Shown here piece after piece: positions 1-12,900 of a stretch of 64,000 bases of DNA. Below the pieces are notes generated by a model. The model ran no database searches. It was not told the DNA's origin and saw nothing but the letters and a program-made list of their open reading frames with translations. A program made the position numbers and the translations under genes. How positions within the stretch are numbered: position 1 is the stretch's first letter; each line of letters starts with the position of its first letter. The stretch is from Stratiolaelaps scimitus (taxonomy: Eukaryota; Arthropoda; Arachnida; Mesostigmata; Laelapidae): the NCBI GenBank assembly GCA_019614645.1, contig JABWDB010000005.1, forward strand, positions 6,542,001-6,606,000. The letters are read 5' to 3'.

Positions 1-772
1 GCATGTGTTCTTGGCGGGGCCTTGTTCGCTGCAAACGACAGGTGTCTCTTCTGCGACGTCGCAGTGGCTGCGGTGTAGTGTACAATTGTACGTAATCTCG
101 GAAGCCCCATTGTTTGCAAATAGCACCGTGTCTTGATCGCGATCTTGTTTTTTGCCAATATCGAACGAATTAGTTGGAACGTTCCCGCCGAGGCTCTCTC
201 GTGTTGTAAAAGGCATTATCAAGCTATGGCGAAGGTATATCCAACCAATCCCATATTTGCAACAAACCCGCCTGGTGCGGCGAGCTGATTGGCGTACACG
301 ATGAAACCGAGTATTCTCGGGCAGGAAATGCACGTATGTTAATGCCTTGTGCGGAAAAATAACTCGACGTCCCTGACTTCGGATATCATGATAGCTCAAC
401 TAACTCGCTAAGTACTGCTAGATCGTAGGGTGAAATCTAACGCGCGTGTGATGCTGTCGACGATGTTCCATTCCTGTGGTAGCATTTACAAACTAAACTC
501 AATATGTGGCAAAGGATTTTCAGTAAGTCGTCCCTGTTCCCTGGCTAATTATATTAATCGCGCCTTCGGCAATGTGTTCCGCCGAGTCAGCAGCGCTGTA
601 TAATTTGTAAGCTGGAGGCGTACGTGAGTGCGGGGGTATTGAAAAAGCCTCCAAAGAAATGATTCTGTCCTCTGTCGAAGGCCCATCGTCGTGCATTTAT
701 AAGCAAACGTCGGTATCGATGACGTATGCTATATCGACAACATGTTAACGTGAGTGACGTTGCCATTTTCAG
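1..772 (+). other. Intron of CPD (partial)
   Basis: Intron before the first visible CPD exon; it ends with a pyrimidine-rich GCCATTTTCAG. No exon for the repeat-1 catalytic domain could be found, so those exons lie upstream of the window. Confidence 0.7.
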
Positions 773-942
773 GTTCACATGGGTGTGAAGGGCCTAATTC
801 GCAACCGGGATTCGAAGGCTCCGGTGAAGCAGGCCACGGTAGCGATCGAGGGAATTAACCATAACGTAACCTCGAGCGCTCGGGGCGAGTTCTGGCGCCT
901 TCTACTCCCTGGCACCTATAACATCACTGTGACAGCACCTGG
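773..942 (+). CDS. CPD: CPD exon: start of repeat-1 transthyretin-like module
   Basis: The exon follows a TTTTCAG acceptor and opens with VHMGVKG, the usual junction between a carboxypeptidase domain and its TTL beta-sandwich. [20 protein letters not shown] is the typical TTL core. It starts in phase 0 and ends in phase 2 at a GTGAGA donor. NHNVTSS carries a possible N-glycosylation site. Confidence 0.9.
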
Positions 943-3900
943 GTGAGAATCGCTGTTTGTTTACAGATAGGTTAACCTGACTCGTTGCACGTAAAACTAA
1001 TTATTGTGACGAACAAATATATGAGGTTTGTCTACAGCAAATCATGCAGTTCCGTATTTCATATATTTGATTGTCATTTTCAGGTATAAAACATTGGTTA
1101 GGCGGAACGTTTCAGTCCGCACTGGAGCCGCCACAACAGTGGATCTTATACTGGAACCGCAGGTAGCAAACACGGCCCAAAAAGAGGAGTCATCCGCAGA
1201 ACCCAGCAAGGTACACAGCGTGACCTCGAGGCTACCACATCAGGCTACAAGCAACCATAAGGACGATACCGCATGTCGATATCAAACATCGTGTGCATTT
1301 GCTCGAGCATCCCCGCCCTTTGGAAACTGAACGACGAAATTTTACGAAATCAAATATTTCCTTGGCTAAACTTTTGCCGGCATGGTTCTCCCCTCCCTCG
1401 ATGACCTTTGATTAATTATACCGATGACATGATCTCGACTATGGCGTATGCGTTGCGGCTTCTCATCTATAATTGCGAGAAATAGTTGTTGAAACGCTCA
1501 TGTCGACCACTGTGGTCTTTGGGAGCGCTGGAAAGAACAGCTTGACTTCATTGATGCTCATTTACCCATAGACGGCCATTGCATAGATTGCTGTATAGTG
1601 GGAACATACGCTCACTCGAAGCCGACATATTAACGTCCACGGTACTACCTTTAGCATTGCTTCATAAGACGGACCCCAAAAGGTTGCCCTAAGGAAATTG
1701 TCCTATTTTGCTAGTGTAACGCCATTTAAGCACAGTCACCTCTATATTCGATGATATTGATTGCAAGTGTGAAGTCTTGTGAAGCGGTGGCTGGCGTTGC
1801 TTGTCAGATATTCGAATGCTACATTAACTTATTCATTACTTTATTTTATGCTTGATGGCAATCCGCCAAGCTCTTACGTTCCCAGCATGCTCATCTTTGC
1901 CAATATTTGCCCCATGCTGCAACATATGCATATTCGCTTGGTGTGTGAAAGAAATTGTTCTTTATATCCTGGTTAAGCGAGGAAGAGCGAGGATATCTTC
2001 CGCGGTTCCCAAGCAAGCTGATCTGGCTGCTAAATCATTTTCATTATTTAATCAAGTGCAACATGGTGATACGCGTAACAGCATCATTGATCCTCTGCAA
2101 TTTCGTACATTGAAAGTACCTTATAGTCCAAGTAAGCCAACGAGTCCCAGTTCGTTTTCCCTTACCGACAACACAATTCCCTCGTTCCTTATGGAAGCTT
2201 CGTCCTTGGTAACTCAGGTCGGTTTTGTGCCTTTCTATATCGCCTAACTAACTTCTTTTCCTTTAGAATTCCCCTAACAGATTTGACATTTACTTCCATG
2301 TGATTGTCAACCTGCATCTAACAATCTCGTAGCACTGTCTAGCTCTATCGAACTTCTTCATCAAGCGTTCGCTCCTTGTATATTATTCCTTGACACAAGC
2401 TACATTTGATCATTCCGTTCTTCTAGTGTATCTACTTGGTGCAGGTGATTTCGTGTTTTATTCGTGCTTCTAACCGTTTGCTAACCGAGTAGATAGAAAA
2501 TACTAAGCCTGCTAGATAGCTAACCGGGGAGTCTGTTTGCCGCGAATGCTATGTCTACGCATGATGAACACCTGTTGTCGTAGTGGGATCACACTCGGGG
2601 GGATGGTCGCCAATCTCACAAGAATTGTTCCGTGTTCAGTTTGAATGATTGTTCTATTCGGTCGTGTGAACGACCTTCTCGTAATCCTTGCAGACGATTG
2701 AAAAGGACACTGACGACTTCCGGTTTGCAACGCCTCCCGAATTTCGGCATCATAACTACAAGGCGATGACTGATTTTCTACATATGCTCAACGAAAGATT
2801 CCCGAACCTCACAAGGCTTACCTCTGTTGGGAAGACCGTACAACTGCGCGAGATGTGGGTTAGTATAAGGGGCTAATTTTGCGAAGCACTGTGGGCCCAC
2901 TGAACTAACTACAAATTTTACCATTGTTTCACCTGCTATGTCTTGAGAGTTGGGCGGTTTCTAGATGAACGCGTTCGTTCAAATGCCCACCCATTGGTAG
3001 TAAATGCTATAACGCTTTTTATGACTGTTTCGCCGGGAATTATTTGAGGTTCACATGTTTTGGCGTTAATGTAGCGATGCGACTGATAAAAAATGTGGAT
3101 GAAAGGTAACGGCAAGACGTTATTAATTAGATTGCTATTTTAACCATTACCGGACCATATGTTCTTGTTGTTCGCAGGTTCTTGAAATCTCTGACCAGCC
3201 TGGCATCCACGAGCCGGGCGAGCCGGAAATGAAGATCGTTGCCAACATGCACGGAAATGAGGTAAACAGCTTTGTGGCCAGATGCACGTTTTGGAACGAT
3301 AGGACAAATTAGTTAAAGAGAACACAAAGGTATACAGTTACAGCCAGTAGACAGGACGCTTTTTCTTTGGCCTTGCGTGAAACCTATGTTCTCCGGCCCG
3401 CAGCAAGGCGCATTCTTGAGGCTTCACTCTAGCCATACGGCAATTTGAGAAACCACGTACACACCTTCGATCTGAACGGCACAATATGTAGGTGCTCTGC
3501 TCGATATGAACATCAGGTCTAGGTGTAACTGCGGTAGTAACGACTCGACTGATAAGTACTCGTGGAAGTCTGTCCAAACAGATGACTGGCACACTGGTAA
3601 TATTAATTGGTTATTACATTGGTTGCCCTCGCAATCGATTTTCATCCGGTACCCTTCGATTCGCTCTGCTACATACAGGTGGTTGGCCGCGAAGTTAGTC
3701 TCCTAATGGCTCAGCTCCTGTGTGAAGGCTACGGCAAGATTCCACGTATCACGAAGATTGTCAATAGTACAAGGTAAGCTATTCTGCAAGTGTGCAACAA
3801 TCTATTGCAGTTACCATTTGTTCCATCTATGGTATACACCGAAGTTGCCGCGCGGTGGGGTACTTAGAAGCAGTGCCAACTTTCTTTGTCTCTCAGCCAT

Positions 3901-6900
3901 ACGACTCAAACAACCCATCGGTACTTGGGGCCACCGGAGCTACCGCTCCCTGTCTTTTATGTGAGTTTCCAGCAACTCGTGCGTGCGTCGCTTATATCCA
4001 AAAATAGCTGGGCGCTCTTTGCTCTAAATGCGTCGACATATAAGCACACAGTGTAGAGAATTCGCAGAGTGCGAATTTAGCGAAATGCCGTAGGAATATC
4101 GTGTTTCCACCATGTTCAGCGGGGTCTGGCCTTATCTGGCCGGTGGACGCTCGCCACGGCAGCATTTTCACGAACAAATCGTTTGAATATTCACGAACCG
4201 CTCGCGGTTGACGGAGCGAGCGTACGCTGACTCGCCGAATTTGTAGCAAACGTATTTGACACCCGCACATATTGCGTCGTGAACGTTCAAGTCGGAAGGT
4301 GCTGCAACACAATCTCTCGGAAGGTTGTTGCCATTGGGTAACAATACAGTTACACCCCAAGGGCGGTCCAGAAGCGGTCCCTAGTGTCGAGACTCGTTTT
4401 GAGGGTTCTTTTACCCAAACATTACGAACTAAGGAGCCGATCGTCGTGATTAATAGGCTTTATTTGTTGATATTGGCAGGATTTTCATTATGCCATCGAT
4501 GAACCCGGATGGATATGAGAGGTCAATCGAAGGCGATTATGAATCGCTGATCGGAAGGCCAAATGCGAATAATGTCGATCTCAATCGGAATTTCCCTGAT
4601 CAGTACCTCGGTAATCAGGTTGGTATTTAGCAAAGTCTTCGATTTTCTAATGCATTCCAATAAGATCATCGCAAGTAGATATTAGACGACGCATTGATCG
4701 TCGTCTCTCGAAGTGGCTGCAGCCGTTGGCGGGTTGTCTCAGGTGTATTCCGCTGTTCCAGTCACAGACATCTGCCATACGGTAAACTCTTGGGGGTACA
4801 GAGCTACTTGACATTGGTTGTTTTTGCTTTACTTCGATTGTCATCATGATTGCCTTGAAGACCGAAGCCGGCAAGGACAAGTTCGAGCCAGAGACCCTCG
4901 CGATGATGGCGTGGATTACCTCCCGACCATTTGTTCTCTCCGCAAACCTTCACGGCGGAGCCCTGGTCGCCAACTATCCCTACGATGGGAACTACGCCAA
5001 GGTTCGTTCAGTACAAGTTAGCAAGCGTGAACATTTCCATAGATGGTCTAGCTTTTGGCGTTCACGTACTACGAAGATAAACAACCGCCAACCGTTTGAT
5101 GGGGCACTGCTTACTTTATATATGAACGATTCAACCGTTTAACCATACGAAATCCATAGAACAGGTAGATATTGTTGAATTAAATGATTATGTCTATACA
5201 ATATTGTTGCACTTTGTATGCGCTTGTTTGTTGCAACCGGCCAGGTGGACCATCGGTACAGCCGTACGCCGGACGACGACCTGTTCCGGATGCTGGCTCG
5301 CACCTATTCGCGATTACATCCGAAAATGCACATGGGCGAAGCTTGCGCCAAAGGATTCAAGGATCGCTTTGACGAGGGCATAACGAACGGCGCCCAATGG
5401 TACGTCCTGTATGGGGGCATGCAGGATTTTAATTATCTGCATTCGAACTGCTTCGAGCTCACGATCGAGATGGGCTGTCAGAAATTCCCCTACGCTAACC
5501 AACTGAAGAAGTTCTGGGATGAGAACAAGCAGCCATTGTTAAAGTTCATCGAATTGACGCATATCGGCATTAAGGGATTTGTTCGCGACGAATCTGGCCG
5601 GCCCCTGCGAGACACCGCGATCCATGTGAGCTCGATTGAGCACGATGTTCGTACGGCGCAGGATGGTGACTACTGGCGACTTCTAAAACCTGGAACGTAT
5701 CAGGTAATCATTGATATGCATTAGATTAGATATTGCCATCGTCAACTATTAGAATATCTAATGTTAATATGCTATTGTGTCGATTGTATGTGGAGCATAT
5801 TTTGTAGAGGAGATCAGGCGACAGGCCACAATCAATGAAGATTGGGCTGAGTGTGCCAATGCGTGTGCGTAATTTATTGACCATATGTAATATCATTTCC
5901 AGGTCTCCGCGGTGGTTGACGGGATTCATGCGGATACAAGGTCGGTGATTGTACCGGACGACCAGGACAGCCAGCCTGTGTCGATTGATTTCAAGGTTAA
6001 CGTCGAAGATGTCCACTGGGCTAAAGAGAACGACTTTTCCATAGCTCAAAATATGGTTAAAAAGTATCTCACGCTGGAAGAGCTCAACAATGAAATGGAA
6101 CTGCTTCGTATGGACAACCAAGTGATCTTCAATGTCAAGCAAGCCTATGACGTGGGGAATACGGTTAAGGTCCTGGAGTTCATGCACATCTCGAACGAGA
6201 TGAACCCGGTAATAAGTCTCTCGGTCAAGGTCAATATTTGTCTATTGCATGTAGCATGTTAGCAGTTACGGTTAAACTTGCTATTCCAGTGTGCTTTGTC
6301 TGCTGCCGTCGCACTTGATGTGATCCTGTGAATGCTAGAATACTTATTTATTGTTATGATCTCCATACAACTCTGTTCTTAGGGTGCCAAGCCGAACATA
6401 CTTCTTCTCGGAGGCCTGCGCGGCTCGCAGGCAGTTGGCAGAGAAATGCTTATGAGGCTCGCACGTCATCTAGCGGAAGGCTATCGCAAACAGGTAAACA
6501 CCTTTACAGTTTGTCACACTGGCTTGAAAAGAGACTGGCCTTCGCATATCGCATTTCTAACCTATATCTGGCGTTTAATCTCTCCTGTTGTTGTTATTGC
6601 TCTTGTTGTTGTTCTTGTTGCTGTGGTTGTTCTTGTTGTTGTTGCGATTGCTGTCACCGTTCTCGCCATCGATGATATAGGTGAAACAATATCGCGACCT
6701 AATCGACAACACGGTCATCCATATCATCCCCTACGTCGATTCGGTATGGAGTCCCGAGAATGGCGACGGCTCGGGAGGCTGCGACGTTGCCATTGACTCG
6801 GATAACGACGTCAACCATTTGTTCGCTGCCGGCGATCGATCCGATGCCCGAGTGCGCATCCTGTACAAACTGTTCGAAACATTTGGCTACGCCGCCGCCC

Positions 6901-9900
6901 TGAACATCGAGAGTGGGGCGATCGGCGTTCGTCTGCCGACGTTCAACGAGTCGGAATCCGACTCGGTGGAAATTCTGAAGAAGCTGACACAGTCCGTCGA
7001 GTTAATCGGGGGTAGCTGTTCACGCGGTGTCCCCGAGGAGGTGCCAAGCTCGTTCCTCGATTACGCATATCAACAGCACTCGTCACTAATGGCGACAGCC
7101 TACGTCGAGTGTTGCGCCCGCCCGCCATCAAGCGACCTTTACAGGTTGTACCAACGCGTCCAGCCGAGTCTGGTCGAGTTTCTCATGCGGGCACTTGCCA
7201 TGTCAGCTACGGGTACGGTGCAGAGTGAGCAGGATGGTGGAGCCGTCCACAATGTACAGCTAACGGTCACAACCAGCTCACGGCCGAATGTGCCCGTGCT
7301 ATCTGACGGCGCGTTCTCGTTCATGGCACCTCCGGGTGCACTTTATATCGCAGGTAAGCTAGATATATAGCTCGACTTCGATTGACAAATGAACAAAGAA
7401 ACAAAAAAAATACATACATTTATTTATGTATATCGTATGTGTTATAGTATATAGTGCTGTGTACTTGAGTCTATCTAGCTAGCATATAGGTGTCTAATTT
7501 TCAAAATATATATTGTTCTGAAAACGCGAACAAGAGACGAAACGGTCTCGCGTCTCGTGTGACGTCCATTTACGACGGTTGTTCCGCTAAGGTCGTTGCA
7601 TAATACGTGTTCTAATATCACTCTGTAACTTTCTGTGGTCGCATGCATACTGGGATTAGGGATAGCCGCCTGCATATTTGTAAGTGCAATTAGGTGCGCG
7701 TCCGCCACAAACACACACAAAGCTAATGTTACTAATGTTGTGTAAATAACATAATATATATATATTAAAAAATCTATTTCAGCTCGTGATATATATATAT
7801 ATATATATATCACGAGCTGAAATAGATTTTCTCTCAGGAGAGGAGTCCAGTGGGATAAATCGACTAGGCATGAGCCATGTAAAGTACGAAGTCACCACCC
7901 ATTTCCACTGGCTTTGCTAGAAGATCATTTTGTGAAATCATCCACTAGCTCAGCCCCGAAGCTGTTTTGTTTTTAGTAAAAGACGAGAGGATCGTTAGGT
8001 TTTAGGTTCATCGAAATTTCCTGCTATTCTTCTTGTTCGAAGTTGCACAGTGTTCTATCTAAGATCTGGTTTAAATTAATGATTTCCATTACGAATTATG
8101 TTTAAAGGAAGCATTATATATGGTAATTATTAGTTGATTAACGATGATGAGCCACTTGACGAAGTACAATGTAATTAAATTTTCTTAGTGTTTTAGCGAG
8201 TAGTCTCTCGCACTACCGTGGCTGTCCGTGATGGATTTTTTTTCTTCAACCTCTCATCCAATACATATATATATTAAATTACGTTGTTAATATTCCCTTA
8301 TATAATATCTAACTCTGTATGTGTTCCAACGTGCCACCTGTCGCTACGACGGTTGCTCTCTGTATATTTGTCCGTTCTTGCGATTGTTCGACTTGACATT
8401 CGTGTCCACTCACGACTTCAGCGTCAGCGCCAGGCTACGAGGTCGTCGTAGCCGGCGCAATGAAGGGTCCGGGTCCGCTCCGGCTCGACCCCCTGAAGTT
8501 GGCTGTCAGCGCCGACTCCGGCCTCTTTGGAGGCTACGATGGTGCCACCAAATTGCTCAAAGAGGTCGAACGTAAATACCCCAATCATACCAGGCTAACG
8601 AGGTAAGCCGAAACAGCGTGTTTGGGTTTGAAATAGGATTACAGCTAGAAAAAAAAATATATATATATAATAGTAACCCTGTGACCCAGACACATGGGTG
8701 TAAACGGATCGAACAATCGATACATATCTATTCACGTCTGTTGAGACGCTTACACGAAATCAGGATTTGATTCGCTCTAGTTATCCAGAGGCTGACACTT
8801 GCGTCAATCGTACACTCTCGCCCTGTTTGATTTTCCATTTGCAGTCTGGGCCGGTTGGGATCGCGCGGCCGTGATCTGTGGCTACTGGAGCTCAGCTCGG
8901 TACCTTCAGATCCTCATCACGCACCTCACCTGCCAGGGATCCTGATCACCGCGGGTCACCTTGGCACCGATGTGGCAGCTATCCAGACGGCACTCGGACT
9001 TGCTCGGGTGCTCGCTTCGCGCTACCGCAAAGATAACCTCATCACTCAAGTAGGTTTCGTGTGACACGCAGGTTTCGTGGGAACGAAGCAATGCACATCG
9101 CTACAGAGGCCCACGACTGATTCTATACGGCAATAAAGTGTGGAACTAGTTTAGCTATAGAGTGCATTGTAATCTCGAGGTAAACGACATCACATGTACG
9201 AACGGGATATCGTCGCCGATTATATAATAAGATTGTCCGCTTTCCCATTCGACTTTGCAGATTCTAAAGACGACGAAAGTATTCATTGTCCCCATCATCG
9301 CTGTAGACGAGGTGATCGATGCGAAGCAGACGGCGAGCTTCAGTTGCAATCAGGTTGCAACATACAATTACTCTTCATATGAACACGTTTTTAGTGAGTA
9401 CCACCGGTGGTCTCTCTGTCAACTCACATAGCATTGATATACTAGAAGGACATATAGAGTATGTATGAGCCCGATACGAACCTGGGGGGGGGGACTCTGA
9501 CACAATGATTTTCTCCCATAGACCATCACTAAATGAGCGTTCCAGGTGCTCCCTTCCTCTGTCGACGCTAATATAGCTCTTTCTAGTATCGGCGCTTAAT
9601 AACCATGATGGGTTGTTAGGAGACCTTTATTGTCTGTTATAGAACCCACCCTGCGTTTGAGTATACTGTTATTCTTTATTCTTGTAAGTCCCATGAACTG
9701 ACATAGCAGCAGAGCACAGGTGAGTCCCCTTTGCCTGCTTTCGTAGTAATCAAAATCTACGGTTCGAATCCAAATATGCTCAAACGAATCGTGAAATACT
9801 CCACAAAATCATAAAGACGTTTGGTTTCCCACCCGAGATCGACTCGGCTATTTCCTCCTACGATTTGACAGCTTATCATCGAAGAAAGAGAATACGAATC

Positions 9901-12900
9901 AAAAGCACACCCTATTCTTAGTCACAAGTCAAAATGCAATTTTCTATATTTCAGACGATTCCGCAGATGATGTGAGATTGACCGTTGATGTGTCTTCACG
10001 AGGTGGTCATTCACCATCCTCGTGGTCTTTGGCAGCTCTTTCCCAGTGGCTTTCTAGCTCCTCTTCGCATCTCGTACGTTGGGTTGACACATTCAGTTGA
10101 CGCATTTGATTTGCCATCATACGAAATCATTATCTATTATCTCGCATGTGCGAGGGGGCGTTAGCTAATGCTGCCTACTGTGTGCGGCAACCTTCTGCCA
10201 GAGTAGAGAATACATGAAGTTTCCCTTTCGTTGATGATGAGCAGATAACGTCAACATATCTACTTTAGTATGGATGTGCTAATTTAAACACGTGTATACT
10301 TTACCGTGATCGCGTCTGTATATATATATAGGTGTCGTCGTTATCGCTTAAGTCTGGCGCTAGTGGAGTCCTGTACGCAGGACGAGCCGGACCCGAGGAG
10401 AAGGCCGCAGGCAACCTCGCACGCTCGTTTCGTCGGCTAAGCCCGCAATTGGAGGATATCGACCGTTCAGGAAAAGCCGTTTGCTCGTTCAAGCTTCAGG
10501 CCTCGTCCGACCAAAAGGGCAGTGCGACAACTCAAAGTACGTCGTCGTCATCCATGTACACGACTCTTTCCTTCATATATGGGCCCATTTTTTTGCTGCT
10601 ATTCCGTGTACACATCAGCATTGCTCTAGGACAATGTTCCTCTGACTTTAATTTCGGAATAGCTCTTAGATAGACTCGGGATGAAAAACGCTTAGGTCAT
10701 CCGAAGTATTTTTCATCCTATTCGAAATAGCACCACATCGTCCTGGAGGTTATCATGATCATCTTTATCGGTTGATTATAATGGACGGGTAGATGTTTCC
10801 TGATCATTTGTACGTGGGCTGATTGTAATGGCTATGTGATGTAGGCTAACTGTAATGTCTACCTCGAAAGAGATGAGCCGCAGTCGATTAAGAAGAAATA
10901 TACGCGTGGCATACAGCAATAGGACGGGTGAACGAATTGTATGAACTGGCTTATTGCACTTACCCGAGTTGACTTTAATGTGAGTCTATTTTACTAAACG
11001 CTAACTCTAAGTGGTGGTTCATTGTTTCGTTGACAGTGTCAGCTGCAACAGCGTCTGTCCCAGTTGACGCCGGCGATGTCCGGAGTGAAGAGTCACTTGG
11101 TATCCACGGTACCCTTGAGAGCGCCCTGGCTCAACGCGGAGTTCCATCCGTGGCCACCTTCACATCGTGTTGTCCTGTTCCTACCGAGGAGCGACGTCAG
11201 ATGATCGCACAGTCTCTCAAACCTGCCCTGTTAAAATTCCTCGCCATGGTTGGTATCCTGTTCGTTTTAAGTGGCTACTCATTTCGATGGCAGTCCTACA
11301 TTGAAATATCGAGGATGTTTATGCACGACGGACTCCTCTGTCTGGTAGCGTGACACTTGCGTTTCCGATGTTTCGCAGCTAACTGCTTTTCCTTTAATAA
11401 CCTAATAGAGCCTAATTGACCTTTACCTTAAAGAGTGACCTTGATTAACGGACTTGGATAACTTCTTATGTTATTGCTTCACCTATTGGTCTAGTATCGA
11501 AAATCGCGTGGCCATTTAGCTAAGTATGGTACGGTATCGCTCTTAACCTTGGGCACCCTCAATATAAACCACAGGCACATGAGGGCATCGAAGGCCGGGT
11601 TGAAACAGCGTCGGGAAGACCTCTCGAGCACAGTCGAGTTCTCGTAGATGGGGTAACACTCGCTAAGCGGACGGATCACGATGGCCGATTCTATCTGCCG
11701 CTGCCAGCAGGACATGTACGTATTCCGCATAAATACGTCGCCGTCGTATTTTCTTCATGTGGGCATGTGCACCTTCGATTTTGCCATGAGTGATGATGAT
11801 AATTATATTTTCCTAACTGATCGGCTTATCGTCTCGCTCCGTACACCTCGCTATGATGGTCAAGCGTTGCCAGGTATTGGGCTTATATGTTGTCGATATT
11901 CTACACTGTTGTGATTGATACGTAGCTTGGTAACTGTCGGACCAACGTACGGTGCAACCAAGATCGGTTCTCATCTAGGACAATATCAGCGGGGCTGTAA
12001 CAAGGAAAATACTATCTGTGTATGTTTATCTGTATTTTCGGTTCAATTCGTAGTATGCCGTTGAAGTCGTTGAAGAGGGCTACTTCAACATGACAAAGCT
12101 GGTCACCGTTCTCTCTCAAGATCCTCGTGCATCCGTCGTGTTCCGAGTCGACGTGAGCAGCTTCCTCAGCAGCGCCTGGTCAACAATTGCCGTCTTCACT
12201 CTCGGTCAGTATTCACCTTGATCAGACACCCTGTCTGAGCTATTTGTGTGGCCGCGAAAATATACGCGCCGTTGAGGGGACGTCTGTTTCGGCTGTAAAC
12301 CCACTCGTTTCTTGTGACTGGGGTCCGTTTTTTCCCGACCGTAAATTTACCTCTCAGTCGCCTCTTTTGGCCTACATTTTCCGACCTCGCATCTGTATGT
12401 GTGTCTTATCGTAACGATTATTGCGTTGTTATTACTCTTACTATCCCATTGGCTTGCCAGTGGCACATGAATATGTTTATGCAGTGCAGCCAGCGCAGTA
12501 GTAGGATAAATTGTTTATATCATACATTGTGATGCCGAGCGAACAATCATTATTCCTAATGGTCATTGCACAACGAGCTGGTGCCTCCTGCCCTCTCCGA
12601 CATGTAGACGCAGAGATAGATAGAGCTCGCAACACCTTGCCCCTCTGATCCTAACGCGGGTGTATGCGACTGACGAAAGGTTTTGCAGTCTTGTTCACGC
12701 TGGCGGCCATGCTCGCTCTGGCAATCACCAGGAAGTGTTTCAAAGGGACCCTGCTCGGTCGAAGCAAATGACGTCGACAAGGCGATACATTCCGGTGGCG
12801 ACTCTTAGTTTGAATCTCACGATCCTCATCCGCTTATTGCATGTCCAGCAGCTTATATCTAACACACAGACACACCCACAAAATGGGCTTAAGTTTAGTT

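Noticed and set aside
1..41. A frame reading VLGGALFAAND ahead of an AG/GTGTCT site, resembling the [12 protein letters not shown] region of a repeat-1 catalytic exon.
   Set aside because: The zinc-ligand His is missing, similarity is only six or seven residues, and the following exon needed for the rest of the domain is not in 42-772.
9761..9771. A polymerase III B-box match, GGTTCGAATCC, in a CPD intron.
   Set aside because: No A box, tRNA fold or shared SINE body flanks it, so an isolated 11-base match is probably chance.
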